Assembly: GCA_902774795.1 (NCBI GenBank)
Contig: CACYKA010000019.1
Location: forward strand, 1-64,000
DNA: 64,000 nt
Direction: 5' to 3'
Source: an uncultured Prevotellaceae bacterium
Lineage (GTDB): Bacteria > Bacteroidota > Bacteroidia > Bacteroidales > Bacteroidaceae
Shown here: piece after piece, positions 52,422 to 61,370 of the stretch
Layout: every line of letters starts with the position of its first letter
Numbering within the stretch: the first letter of the stretch is position 1
The notes under the pieces: generated by a model
What the model was told of the DNA's origin: nothing
What the model saw: only the letters and a program-made list of their open reading frames with translations
Database searches by the model: none
Translations under genes and position numbers: made by a program

Positions 52422-54161
52422 ATGGAGAACAACCAAGAATTAATTGCCCAGTGCAGACAAAGAGCACAAGAGTGGCTCTCACCGTCTTTTGACGAAGAAA
52501 CCCGTAAGGAAGTACAGGCTATGTTGGACAACCCTGATCCGACAGCCCTTATCGATGCATTCTACCAGTTGCTGGAATTCGGTACTGGCGGCTTGCGCGG
52601 CATAATGGGTGCAGGTACCAACCGCATGAACAAATACATCGTCGGTATGGCGACACAGGGCTTTGCCAACTATGTGCTGAAGGCTTTCCCTGGAAAGAAG
52701 GACCTTGCAGCTGTCATCGGACACGACTGCCGCAACAACGGCCGTATGTTTGCTGAGACTGTTGCTGCCATCTTCACAGCCAACGGCATCAAGGCATATC
52801 TCTTCGAGAGCCTTCGTCCTACACCAGAAATTTCTTTCGCCATCCGTCAGCTCGGAGCACAGTGCGGCGTAAACGTTACAGCTTCACACAACCCAAGAGA
52901 ATACAACGGATACAAGGCATACTGGGAGGACGGCTCACAGGTGCTGCAGCCACACGACGTAGGTATCGTGGAGGAAGTCAAGAAGGTTAAGATTGAGGAC
53001 GTGAAATGGGACCTCAACCCAGACCTGCTGCAGATTATCGGCGGCGAGATGGACTATGACTATATGTGCGCCGTTAAGGAAGGTATGGTTGATCAGGACG
53101 TCATCCTTCGCAACAAGGACCTGAACATCGTATATTCTGCTATGCACGGAACAGGCCGCGTACTCGTACCGCTGTGTCTGCGTTCATGGGGCTTCCAGAA
53201 CATCAACGTAGTGCCTGAGCAGATGGTTGTTGACGGCAATTTCCCAACAGTCGTTTCACCAAACCCAGAGAATGCCGAGGCTATGACGCTGGGCATGAAG
53301 CTGGGCACCAAGCTCAATGCCGACCTCGTAGTGGCTACCGACCCTGACGCTGACCGTCTGGCTATCGTTTGCCGCAACGACAAGGGCGACTGGCAGATAC
53401 TCAACGGAAACCAGACAGCATGCATGTTCTACTGGTACACCATCAAGAACAAGAAGGCTCTGGGACAGCTCAATCCGTCAGACTTCATGGTGAAGACCAT
53501 CGTAACATCAGAGCTTATCGCAAAGATAGCACGTGCTAACGGAGTAGAATGCTTCGACGAATATACAGGCTTCAAGTGGATTGCTTACCGCATTCGCGTG
53601 AACGAAGGCAAGCGTAAGTATATCGGTGGCGGTGAAGAGTCATTCGGATACCTGCCATACGACAAGGTACGCGACAAGGACGCTCCTGCTTCTATCTGCC
53701 TCATCTGCGAAATCGCTGCATGGGCAAAAGATCAGGGCAAGACGCTCTATGACCTGCTGCTCGACATCTATAAGGAATACGGATTCCAGAAAGAGGCAGC
53801 CATCAGCGTTACAAAGCCTGGTAAGAGCGGTGCCGACGAGATAAAGAAGATGATGGAAGACTTCCGCGCTACTCCTCCTACGGAGATTGCAGGCAGCAAG
53901 GTCGTTATCGTTAAGGACTACAAGAGCCTTAAGCAGGTTGCTGACGGCAAGGAGTCTGCTCTCGATATGCCTACAACGGCAAACGTGCTGCAGTGGTTCA
54001 CTGAGGACGGCATGAAGATTTCCGTTCGTCCTTCTGGCACAGAGCCTAAGATTAAGTTCTACTGCGAGGTTCCTGTAGAGGGCTTCGACGGAAACTATGA
54101 GGACGCAAGTGCTAAGGCTGACGCTCGCATTGCGGACATCAAGAAGTCGCTTGGACTATAA
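52422..54161 (+). CDS. Phosphoglucomutase/phosphomannomutase
   Basis: This alpha-D-phosphohexomutase interconverts hexose 1- and 6-phosphates. The 579 residues contain the four signatures in order: TASHNPREYNGYK (phosphoserine), ATDPDADRLAI (magnesium loop), GGGEESFGYL (sugar binding) and VRPSGTEPKIKFY (phosphate binding). Length fits the large two-substrate type (PGM2-like) of Bacteroidetes. Codon choice is that of a highly expressed gene. It stands alone and probably feeds glycolysis, glycogen and cell-envelope sugars. Confidence 0.92.
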   Translation: MENNQELIAQCRQRAQEWLSPSFDEETRKEVQAMLDNPDPTALIDAFYQLLEFGTGGLRGIMGAGTNRMNKYIVGMATQGFANYVLKAFPGKKDLAAVIGHDCRNNGRMFAETVAAIFTANGIKAYLFESLRPTPEISFAIRQLGAQCGVNVTASHNPREYNGYKAYWEDGSQVLQPHDVGIVEEVKKVKIEDVKWDLNPDLLQIIGGEMDYDYMCAVKEGMVDQDVILRNKDLNIVYSAMHGTGRVLVPLCLRSWGFQNINVVPEQMVVDGNFPTVVSPNPENAEAMTLGMKLGTKLNADLVVATDPDADRLAIVCRNDKGDWQILNGNQTACMFYWYTIKNKKALGQLNPSDFMVKTIVTSELIAKIARANGVECFDEYTGFKWIAYRIRVNEGKRKYIGGGEESFGYLPYDKVRDKDAPASICLICEIAAWAKDQGKTLYDLLLDIYKEYGFQKEAAISVTKPGKSGADEIKKMMEDFRATPPTEIAGSKVVIVKDYKSLKQVADGKESALDMPTTANVLQWFTEDGMKISVRPSGTEPKIKFYCEVPVEGFDGNYEDASAKADARIADIKKSLGL

Positions 54162-54236
54162 CTACTTATATAACTTCGAGGGTGTGTTGAGGTCACTCAG
54201 CATACCCTCATTTTTTTACTTCCAAACACAAGGAAC

Positions 54237-55016
54237 ATGAAATTTACCCGCCAGTGGTTTCTTACCATTTGCCTTATCATCAGTTTGTGCGGCTGCAACA
54301 GCAAGGATAAGGGCGCCGACAGTCCTACTGAGGACTCAAGCCAGTTTGTCACATTGACGGACGTAGTGCCCGACGCCATACTGGAGATACGCTATTTCAG
54401 CACCTACAACTTCACGGGGCAGCGCATTGACGGCTACTTGGAGCCGACAGCACTGATTACCAGACAGGCTGCCGACAGTCTTCTCGAAGTAAGCAAAGAA
54501 CTGCTGGCACAGGGCTACAGGCTGAAGATATACGATGCTTATCGCCCCCAGAAGGCTGTTGACAACTTCGTAAGATGGGCTGAGAACTTCAACGACACCC
54601 TGATGAAGCCTTATTTCTATCCTGACCTCACTAAAGACGTGCTTTTCCCACAGGGTTATATCGCAGAGAAGAGCGGACACACACGCGGCTCGACCGTTGA
54701 CCTAACCCTCTTTGATATGGCTACAGAGAAAGAAGTCGATATGGGAGGTACATTTGACTGGTTCGGACCTGAGAGTCACCCTGACTTTTGCGGCAATCCC
54801 GATACTGGGGAATATACTGGCGACACCAAGAAGAGTCCTCAGGGACGCACTATCACAGCAGAGCAGTTTGCCAACCGCATGATATTGCGAAAAGCTATGC
54901 TGAGTCACGGCTTCAAGCCTGTTGACACCGAGTGGTGGCACTTCACACTCAACAACGAGCCATATCCGGAAACATACTTTACCTTTCCGGTGAGACAATT
55001 GAAAATTGATAATTGA
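54237..55016 (+). CDS. D-alanyl-D-alanine dipeptidase (VanX/DdpX type) lipoprotein
   Basis: M15D enzymes cleave free D-Ala-D-Ala, recycling cell-wall material. The 259-residue protein has a lipoprotein signal with LCGC (Cys about residue 20). The zinc-binding segment SGHTRGSTVDL supplies His and Asp, and EWWHFT supplies the catalytic Glu and third ligand His. The last codons (LKIDN) are encoded by a heptad array. There is no resistance gene cluster nearby, so a recycling role is more likely than vancomycin resistance. Confidence 0.9.
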   Translation: MKFTRQWFLTICLIISLCGCNSKDKGADSPTEDSSQFVTLTDVVPDAILEIRYFSTYNFTGQRIDGYLEPTALITRQAADSLLEVSKELLAQGYRLKIYDAYRPQKAVDNFVRWAENFNDTLMKPYFYPDLTKDVLFPQGYIAEKSGHTRGSTVDLTLFDMATEKEVDMGGTFDWFGPESHPDFCGNPDTGEYTGDTKKSPQGRTITAEQFANRMILRKAMLSHGFKPVDTEWWHFTLNNEPYPETYFTFPVRQLKIDN

Positions 55017-55033
55017 CAATTGACAATTAAAAT
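54999..55033. repeat. Heptanucleotide array, TTGACAA type, across a stop codon
   Basis: Five units (TTGAAAA, TTGATAA, two TTGACAA, TTAAAAT) span the last five codons and stop codon of the dipeptidase gene and end 10 bases before the next ATG. Confidence 0.9.
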
Positions 55034-55043
55034 TTATACAATC

Positions 55044-55544
55044 ATGACAACAAAAACTAATCTCTACACCTTGAATTATGACAAGGCAAGAACCTATTTC
55101 TGGGCTGCAGCATTCATTATCTGCAACCTTCTGTTGCCTCAGGTTTGTCACCTTCTTCCGCAGGGCGGCGTAATACTTTCCCCTCTGTCGCTCATCATTA
55201 TGGCCGGAGCATATAAGTTCGGTTGGAAAGTCGGGCTGTTGGCGGCTGTTGTATCACCATTGGTTAACCATCTGGCTACAGGATTGCCGGCATGGGATGT
55301 TCTGCAGGTGATGACAGTAAAGCTTATGATTCTTGCCCTGGTAGCAGGCTTTACGGCACAGCACTTCCGCAAAGTGACAATACCACTGCTCATTGGCGTG
55401 ATTCTCGCAACAAAACTTCTCGGAGGATTGGGTGAGCTTGCTCTCACAGGAGGCATCGAGGCTACCATAGCCGACTTCACCATCGGATGGCCAAGCATGA
55501 TAATACAAATTGTAGGAACCTACCTGATTTGTAAGTTCCTATGA
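55044..55544 (+). CDS. Small membrane protein, ECF-transporter S-component-like
   Basis: From the ATG at 55044 the protein has 166 residues with five or six hydrophobic helices (for example FWAAAFIICNLLLP and VMTVKLMILALVAGF) and few charges. Size and layout are those of substrate-binding S components of ECF vitamin transporters, but no ATPase or EcfT gene lies nearby and no family motif is certain. It ends 6 bases inside the convergent AraC-type regulator gene. Confidence 0.5.
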   Translation: MTTKTNLYTLNYDKARTYFWAAAFIICNLLLPQVCHLLPQGGVILSPLSLIIMAGAYKFGWKVGLLAAVVSPLVNHLATGLPAWDVLQVMTVKLMILALVAGFTAQHFRKVTIPLLIGVILATKLLGGLGELALTGGIEATIADFTIGWPSMIIQIVGTYLICKFL

Positions 55545-57620
55545 TTTCTGACCAGCCCTGTATTGTGAGGGCGTAACCCCATATTTATTAGCAAAGGCAC
55601 GGCGGAAACTGCTTGGGTCGCTGAATCCGCAGGCGTAAGTAATTTCCGCCACGCTAGCACCAGCTTCAAGACGGCGCGCTGCATACTCCAGACGCAGGTC
55701 GCGCACAAATTCCATAACAGCCTTTCCTGTCTCCTGCTTCATCAACTCGAAGAGTTTGGAACGGCTCATGGCCATTTCGCGTGCCATCATTTCTGCAGTC
55801 AGTTCGGTATCAGCCAGGTGGGCATTGACAAATTCCGTTGCCCTAGCCACAAAGGGTGACAGTTCCTGAGCAGCTGGCTCCTGACTCACATATTCCTCAA
55901 CAGCCTCAGCTTCTACAGGCAAGTCCGTGCTTTCTGTCACAGGGGAAATGGGCTGTTGTACCTTCACGACTGCCTCTTTCTTTTCAGCAACAGTCTTGCT
56001 CTTTCTTCTCCACAATATCAATACAGCAACAGCACAGGTAATACCACATAATATCACCACCGCTGTGGACCATTGCCACCATTCCGACAATGGTTCTTCA
56101 TTTTTCTTCTGGCTCACCACCTCTTTTTCTTCTTCAAGCCACAGATGTCTCACGCCACTGCGCAGCTTTGGCTCCAGGCTGTCGGCCACGAAGCAGTCGA
56201 TACCCTGATTTCCGCCAAAGTATAATGTGCCCGTATTGGCATCGAGGAAAGAGCACCCCTCGGAATATTCATTATATAAGGTGTGCAGCATTGTGCTCTT
56301 GCCAGTATAAATATTTATGCAGCAGATACCCTGATCGTAGCTGCACCACAGGAAGTCGTGCCAGTAAAGCAAATCCTTCACTATATGTCCGTCGGCAGGA
56401 GAAGAGAATGGCAGCATCTCGCGCCCTGTTATGCGGCACAGACCGTTGTCGGTACCCACCCACGTCTGACCAGTAGCATCGGTAATTACGCAATGAGCCT
56501 CCTTGTCACTCCACTGCTCCACCTTGCCGCCAGCCATGCGGAACAGCCCCTTCTCTGAAGCTATCCAACGGTAGTCCTTGCCAGTGAAGATGTATATGAT
56601 ATGAACGAGGGTGCTGTCCACCAGTTGTGGTACCAGGCTGCTGTCGGGTTCCATACAGTACAGTCCCTTTGCCGTTCCTATCCATAACCGCTGCCTGTCA
56701 TCCTCAGCAAGGGCATAGACTTCGTGCCTTATGGTATCCTGAAATTCTATCCGCTTGAACGTGCGACCTCTGGTGCCCGGCCTCATGTAGAGACCGTCGT
56801 ATGTTCCAAACCAAAGCCGCTTCTTCGAGTCCTCAATAATGGGACGTATGCGCACTCCCTCTACCGAATCTTTCAGGGGATAGCTGACAACTTCATATTC
56901 CTTTTGTCCCTTCGGCAGAACGACCAACTCTTTGCTGTCGGCTATCCACATTGCTCCCTCATTGTCCATGCAGATTGTGCGAACCAAAGGATTCGCATCG
57001 CTTATCCGTCGCTTGTAATGTTGCTGTTGCGTATCAGCAAAGAACAATCCGTTGTTGGCAGAACCAGCCCAAAGAAAACCTCGGCTGTCAAGCAGCAGGC
57101 TGAAGATTGTCTCGTCCTTCAGCCCTGCATCAATGGCCAACTGACCAGTATAAGCTACTGACCCTTCCCACAACCTACGCTTCTGGACAGTCCATACACG
57201 GTTGGTGTTCGGATCTTTGAAGGTGCGGTTCAGGGGCACCACAACCTGATGGCGTATAGAGTCGGCAAGCGAACGGTTGTCATAGGTGACGAACTTCCCA
57301 GTCAATGTATCATAACGTGATACCTTGTCGTGGTTCTCGAAACACTGTACCCATATAGAGCCGTCATTGGCACAGTTAATGCGGTCCACACGCTTGTCGG
57401 GAAGATAATCGGTGGAAATCGTCTCAAACCTTTCACCATTAAAGCGACACATTCCGCTTGATGTGGCTATCCATAGATTCCCTTTCTTGTCCTGCCCCAA
57501 CGCAATAACAGTGTTACTGGGCAGGGCGTCCTTCACCGTCATCTGATGGAAACGCAGAAGCTGTGCCGGAAGAATTTCAGCAATCAACGTGAAAAGGAAT
57601 GTAGCTAGCAGCTTTTTCAT
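55539..57620 (-). CDS. Membrane regulator: periplasmic propeller plus AraC DNA-binding domain
   Basis: The 693-residue protein has a signal peptide (1-19). A periplasmic beta-propeller of Reg_prop repeats (residues 30-470) shows recurring GNLWIATSSGMCRF-like units. One membrane helix (around 515-540, WSTAVVILCGITCAVAVLIL) is followed by a linker and a C-terminal AraC helix-turn-helix domain (590-690) with ACGFSDPSSFRRAFANKYG. It resembles the hybrid two-component regulators that sense glycans in Bacteroidetes, but it has no kinase or receiver domain. The signal must pass directly from sensor to DNA-binding domain. Two GACG/CGTC palindromes lie in its upstream region. Confidence 0.88.
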   Translation of the reverse strand: MKKLLATFLFTLIAEILPAQLLRFHQMTVKDALPSNTVIALGQDKKGNLWIATSSGMCRFNGERFETISTDYLPDKRVDRINCANDGSIWVQCFENHDKVSRYDTLTGKFVTYDNRSLADSIRHQVVVPLNRTFKDPNTNRVWTVQKRRLWEGSVAYTGQLAIDAGLKDETIFSLLLDSRGFLWAGSANNGLFFADTQQQHYKRRISDANPLVRTICMDNEGAMWIADSKELVVLPKGQKEYEVVSYPLKDSVEGVRIRPIIEDSKKRLWFGTYDGLYMRPGTRGRTFKRIEFQDTIRHEVYALAEDDRQRLWIGTAKGLYCMEPDSSLVPQLVDSTLVHIIYIFTGKDYRWIASEKGLFRMAGGKVEQWSDKEAHCVITDATGQTWVGTDNGLCRITGREMLPFSSPADGHIVKDLLYWHDFLWCSYDQGICCINIYTGKSTMLHTLYNEYSEGCSFLDANTGTLYFGGNQGIDCFVADSLEPKLRSGVRHLWLEEEKEVVSQKKNEEPLSEWWQWSTAVVILCGITCAVAVLILWRRKSKTVAEKKEAVVKVQQPISPVTESTDLPVEAEAVEEYVSQEPAAQELSPFVARATEFVNAHLADTELTAEMMAREMAMSRSKLFELMKQETGKAVMEFVRDLRLEYAARRLEAGASVAEITYACGFSDPSSFRRAFANKYGVTPSQYRAGQKS

Positions 57621-57777
57621 TTGGAATATTACCGATGGAATCGATTATCTGAGGGCAAAAGTAAGAAATTATTGTGAAAAAACAAACGCTTTTTGCGTTT
57701 TTGTATAAAAAAAGTGCAAATTTTGTCAGTTTTATCAAAAATCACGCCTTATTTATTACATTATTTCTCATCGTTTT

Positions 57778-57830
57778 GGACGCTGCGTCCCCCTTTTGGA
57801 CGTTTCGTCTCCCGTTTTGAACCCTAGGTC
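57778..57830. promoter_or_regulatory. Tandem palindromic operator-like sites
   Basis: GGACGCTGCGTCC (57778-57790) and GGACGTTTCGTCT (57798-57810) are palindromes spaced 20 bases apart, each preceded by TTTT. A third, weaker site (57819-57830) follows after 21 bases. A related GACGAAACGTC lies at 23865-23875. They sit between the AraC-type regulator gene and a plus-strand promoter. Confidence 0.55.
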
Positions 57831-57875
57831 GGATTTAATGGACATAAGGATTCTCGGCGAAAGCATTTTTATTTG

Positions 57876-58150
57876 TACCTTTGCACGCAGATTTAGAAAT
57901 CCCACTCCCCGTGAGGGGATGAAGAGATATAGTTTTTAGTTTTTCATTTGGAAATTGTTCTCTGGTCTGTGAAGATAGGAGCAATCTTATTTAATAAAGT
58001 TAAGTTGATTTTAGGAATTAGTTTTTTATAGCTATAAGTGTCCGTGAGGATATTTCGCTATTATACTTTTAAACAAAAGTAAACTCAAAGAACTATTACT
58101 ACTAACTATGAAACTCCCCGTGACAGGTGACTGCCACGGGGAGCTCATTT
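57876..58150 (+). ncRNA. Possible orphan non-coding RNA with terminator
   Basis: A clear -7 box TACCTTTG (57876-57883) is followed by about 265 bases without a credible gene. The stretch ends in a 9-bp terminator stem (58114-58122 with 58135-58143). Inside are two hairpins with GTGA loops (TCCCC/GGGGA near 57905 and TCC/GGA at 58041-58050) and a 7-bp stem (58064-58070 with 58075-58081). I could not assign it to 6S RNA, tmRNA or another known class. The stem also terminates the convergent gene at 58170. Confidence 0.5.
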
Positions 58151-58169
58151 TTATTATAAATAATGTGTA

Positions 58170-59180
58170 TTACTTGTTCAGGGCAAGTGCAACGTTAACG
58201 GCGCAGGCTACTGTGCAACCTACCATTGGGTTGTTGCCTATGCCGAGGAAGCCCATCATCTCAACGTGTGCAGGTACAGAAGAAGAACCAGCGAACTGTG
58301 CATCAGAGTGCATACGTCCGAGGGTGTCTGTCATGCCGTAAGATGCAGGACCTGCTGCCATGTTGTCTGGGTGAAGGGTACGACCTGTACCGCCACCTGA
58401 TGCAACTGAGAAATATGGCTTACCAGCAAGTACGCGCTCCTTCTTGTATGTACCAGCTACTGGGTGCTGGAAACGTGTTGGGTTGGTAGAGTTACCTGTG
58501 ATAGATACATCTACATTCTCCTTCCACAGAATAGCAACGCCCTCACGAACGTCGTCAGCGCCATAGCAGTTCACCTTAGCACGTGGGCCGTCAGAATAAG
58601 ACTTTGTCTTAACGACCTTGAGCTCGCCTGTGAAGTAGTCGAACTGTGTCTGTACATATGTGAAGCCGTTGATGCGTGAGATAATCATAGCAGCGTCCTT
58701 GCCAAGACCGTTGAGGATGACGCGGAGTGGCTTCTGGCGCACCTTGTTTGCCATCTCTGCAATCTTGATAGCGCCCTCAGCAGCTGCGAATGACTCGTGA
58801 CCTGCAAGGAATGCGAAGCACTCTGTCTCCTCGCGGAGCAGACGTGCAGCGAGATTACCATGGCCGATACCTACCTTACGGTCGTCAGCTACAGAACCAG
58901 GGATGCAGAATGCCTGCAGACCGATGCCGATAGCCTCAGCAGCGTCAGCAGCTGTCTTGCAGCCCTTCTTCAGAGCGATAGCAGAACCTACTACATAAGC
59001 CCACTTAGCGTTCTCGAAACAAATCATCTGAGTTTCCTCACATGTCTTGTATGGGTCGAGACCTGCCTTTTCACATATTTCGTTTGCTTCCTCAATAGAA
59101 GAAATACCGTTCTCGTTCAGAGCAGCGAGTATCTGCTTGATACGACGATCCTGTGACTCAAATTTTACTTCGCGAATCAT
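58170..59180 (-). CDS. GGGtGRT protein
   Basis: The 336-residue protein contains the motif SVASGGGTGRTLHPDNM that gives the family its name. There is no signal peptide or membrane helix. The family is found in anaerobes beside a NifU-like scaffold protein, as here, and is presumed to work in iron-sulfur or redox-related assembly; no reaction is established to my knowledge. It follows the NifU-like gene after 15 bases and ends at the hairpin shared with the candidate ncRNA. Confidence 0.85.
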   Translation of the reverse strand: MIREVKFESQDRRIKQILAALNENGISSIEEANEICEKAGLDPYKTCEETQMICFENAKWAYVVGSAIALKKGCKTAADAAEAIGIGLQAFCIPGSVADDRKVGIGHGNLAARLLREETECFAFLAGHESFAAAEGAIKIAEMANKVRQKPLRVILNGLGKDAAMIISRINGFTYVQTQFDYFTGELKVVKTKSYSDGPRAKVNCYGADDVREGVAILWKENVDVSITGNSTNPTRFQHPVAGTYKKERVLAGKPYFSVASGGGTGRTLHPDNMAAGPASYGMTDTLGRMHSDAQFAGSSSVPAHVEMMGFLGIGNNPMVGCTVACAVNVALALNK

Positions 59181-59195
59181 AATATGTTCCTCCTA

Positions 59196-59897
59196 TTAGT
59201 TTTTACGTGGATCAATAAATTTAACTGCTCCCTGCTCAGGCTTTGTACGTCCGTAGGTGCCAGTAACAGACTTGAGTGCCTCGTTGGCATCCATGCCCTT
59301 CTTGACAGCATCCATGAACTTGCCCATGTGAACGAACTCATAACCACAAACCTGATCGTCCTCATCGAGGAACTGCTTTGTGATGTAGCCTTCTGTAAGC
59401 TGGAGATAACGTGTACCCTTAGCCTTTGTGCCATAGAGGGTACCACACTGAGAAACGAGTCCCTTGCCGAGGTCTTCAAGACCAGCGCCGATAGCCAGAC
59501 CACCCTCAGAGAAAGCAGACTGTGTACGGCCATAGACAATCTGGAGGAACAGCTCGCGCATTGCTGTGTTGATAGCATCACATACCAAGTCGGTATTGAG
59601 AGCCTCAAGAATAGTCTTGCCAGGGAGAATCTCACTTGCCATAGCAGCTGAGTGAGTCATACCAGAACAGCCGATAGTCTCAACGAGAGCCTCCTCGATA
59701 ACGCCGTCCTTTACATTGAGAGACAACTTACAGCAACCCTGCTGTGGAGCACACCAACCTATACCATGAGTCATGCCGGAGATATCCTTGATCTCCTTTG
59801 CCTGTATCCACTTACCCTCTTCAGGAATTGGAGCAGGACCATGATTAGGACCTTTTGCAACAACACACATGTCGTTGACTTCCTTTGTGTAAATCAT
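59196..59897 (-). CDS. NifU/IscU-like iron-sulfur scaffold-type protein
   Basis: The 233-residue protein (start chosen at 59897, MIYTKEVNDMCVVAKG, because relatives I recall begin there) has an IscU-type fold. GIGWCAPQQGCC, ETIGCSGMTHSAAMAS and a later cysteine in LVCDAIN provide the possible cluster ligands. It is longer than IscU by about 100 residues at the C-terminus. It forms an operon with the GGGtGRT gene. An alternative start at 59948 is possible, since the promoter box TACCTTTG lies at 59971-59978. Confidence 0.82.
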   Translation of the reverse strand: MIYTKEVNDMCVVAKGPNHGPAPIPEEGKWIQAKEIKDISGMTHGIGWCAPQQGCCKLSLNVKDGVIEEALVETIGCSGMTHSAAMASEILPGKTILEALNTDLVCDAINTAMRELFLQIVYGRTQSAFSEGGLAIGAGLEDLGKGLVSQCGTLYGTKAKGTRYLQLTEGYITKQFLDEDDQVCGYEFVHMGKFMDAVKKGMDANEALKSVTGTYGRTKPEQGAVKFIDPRKN

Positions 59898-60042
59898 AAT
59901 GTTGTATTTTTGGGAATTAAGTAAATTTGTATTCTGAGACGCAAGCATTCACTTTTACCTCAATTTTGCGCAAAGGTAAACATTTTTGAGTAAAATAGCA
60001 AATTTTATGACACCTTTTTTGAATTATATTGAGATTTTTTAC

Positions 60043-60050
60043 TAATTTTG
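60043..60050 (+). promoter_or_regulatory. -7 box of smpB
   Basis: TAATTTTG with TTTG at 60018-60021 (21-base spacer), 19 bases before the smpB ATG. Confidence 0.6.
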
Positions 60051-60069
60051 CAGCAAATTTCAAAGTAGG

Positions 60070-60549
60070 ATGAACAAAGAACAGGAACTTTTACGCAAGA
60101 AGAGTCCAATACAGATAAAGAATAAGAAGGCTGCCTTCGATTACCACTTTGTTGACACTTATACTGCCGGCATAGTGCTGACGGGTACTGAAATAAAGAG
60201 TATCCGCATGGGAAAGGCATCGCTGGTTGACACATTCTGCTACATTCACAACGACGAGATGTGGGTGAAGGGAATGAACATCAGCCCTTACTTCTATGGT
60301 TCTTACAACAACCACGAGGCACGCAGGGACCGCAAACTGCTGCTGAACAAGAAGGAGATAAGACGCCTGAAGGAGGATACCAAGGCGGTAGGATTCACCA
60401 TCGTCCCTACCCTACTCTTCATCGACGACAAGGGGCGGGCCAAGCTCGACATCGCCCTCTGTCGAGGCAAAAAAGAGTTCGACAAGCGCGAAACCCTGAA
60501 GCTGAAACAGGACAAGCGCGAAATGGACAGAGCGATAAAACACTTTTAA
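60070..60549 (+). CDS. smpB: SsrA-binding protein
   Basis: SmpB binds tmRNA and brings it to stalled ribosomes. The 159-residue protein has the family features: [49 protein letters not shown], and a basic C-terminal tail ending in DRAIKHF. It is slightly longer than usual at the N-terminus. tmRNA itself is not in the window. It is followed by recR on the same strand after a heptad array. Confidence 0.96.
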   Translation: MNKEQELLRKKSPIQIKNKKAAFDYHFVDTYTAGIVLTGTEIKSIRMGKASLVDTFCYIHNDEMWVKGMNISPYFYGSYNNHEARRDRKLLLNKKEIRRLKEDTKAVGFTIVPTLLFIDDKGRAKLDIALCRGKKEFDKRETLKLKQDKREMDRAIKHF

Positions 60550-60561
60550 AGTGTAAAGATT

Positions 60562-60596
60562 CTATAAACTGTAAACCGCAAACTGTAAACCAAACT
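60562..60596. repeat. Heptanucleotide array, CTGTAAA type
   Basis: Five units (CTATAAA, CTGTAAA, CCGCAAA, CTGTAAA, CCAAACT) fill the gap between smpB and recR and touch the TTG start codon of recR. Confidence 0.85.
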
Positions 60597-61216
60597 TGGC
60601 GAATATATTACTTGATAATGCTGTTGATCAGTTTTCACGGCTGCCGGGGATTGGCAGGAAGACTGCATTGCGACTGGTGCTGCACATGCTGCGTCAGGAG
60701 GAAGAAGATGTGACAGCCTTTGCCAATGCTCTTACAATACTGAAAAGGGACGTCAAATACTGTAAGGTTTGCCACAATATCTCAGATACGGAGGTATGCC
60801 CCATCTGTTCAGACAAGTCACGCGACGCTTCCTTGATATGTGTAGTCGAGAACATCCAGGATGTGCTTGCCATTGAACGGACGCAGCAGTACAGGGGACT
60901 GTATCACGTCTTGGGTGGCATCATATCACCTATGGACGGAATAGGTCCCAATAATCTGGAGATAGGTTCGCTGATTGAGAGAATACGTTTTGGAGAAAGC
61001 GGCAATGAAGGGTACGAGAAAATAAAAGAAGTCATCTTTGCCCTTGCAAGTACGATGGAGGGTGATACCACCAATTTCTATATCTCACGAAAGCTGAAAG
61101 AGTTTCCTGACATCAAGCTCAGCGTCATAGCCAGAGGCATCAATGTGGGTGACGAACTGCAATATACCGACGAAGTCACCCTGGGCCGCTCCATCCTCAA
61201 CAGAACACCGTTATGA
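60596..61216 (+). CDS. recR: Recombination protein RecR
   Basis: RecR works with RecO and RecF to load RecA during repair of gaps. The 206 residues contain the helix-hairpin-helix [15 protein letters not shown], the zinc finger C-x2-C...C-x2-C (CKVCHN and CPICSD) and a Toprim domain with [12 protein letters not shown]. No ATG is available: the frame is closed 24 bases upstream and the first in-frame start is TTG at 60596, followed by ALA-ASN-ILE. The N-terminus is therefore a few residues shorter than in relatives. Confidence 0.92.
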   Translation: MANILLDNAVDQFSRLPGIGRKTALRLVLHMLRQEEEDVTAFANALTILKRDVKYCKVCHNISDTEVCPICSDKSRDASLICVVENIQDVLAIERTQQYRGLYHVLGGIISPMDGIGPNNLEIGSLIERIRFGESGNEGYEKIKEVIFALASTMEGDTTNFYISRKLKEFPDIKLSVIARGINVGDELQYTDEVTLGRSILNRTPL

Positions 61217-61249
61217 TTGCGCAAGGTCGCTCGTAGGGAGGAACTTGGG

Positions 61250-61337
61250 AGTCTTGTACTAAAATAACTTGACAAGTTTTTCAGTACAAGACAGGGGGCA
61301 CAAAAATTCCGCACTCTATAGAAATAAAGTGCGGAGT
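61250..61337. terminator. Two hairpins between recR and the clostripain-like gene
   Basis: The first is a 10-bp stem GTCTTGTACT/AGTACAAGAC (61250-61259 with 61282-61291) around a 22-base loop. The second (CCGCACT/AGTGCGG, 61309-61334) is followed by T-rich sequence and is the likelier terminator for both convergent genes. Confidence 0.65.
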
Positions 61338-61370
61338 ATTTTCTCAATCCTTGCGGATTATTTAATCTGA

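Noticed and set aside
54237-55016. Vancomycin resistance (vanX) gene
   Set aside because: No vanH, vanA or vanRS genes are nearby, and single VanX-type dipeptidases are common for cell-wall recycling in Gram-negative bacteria.
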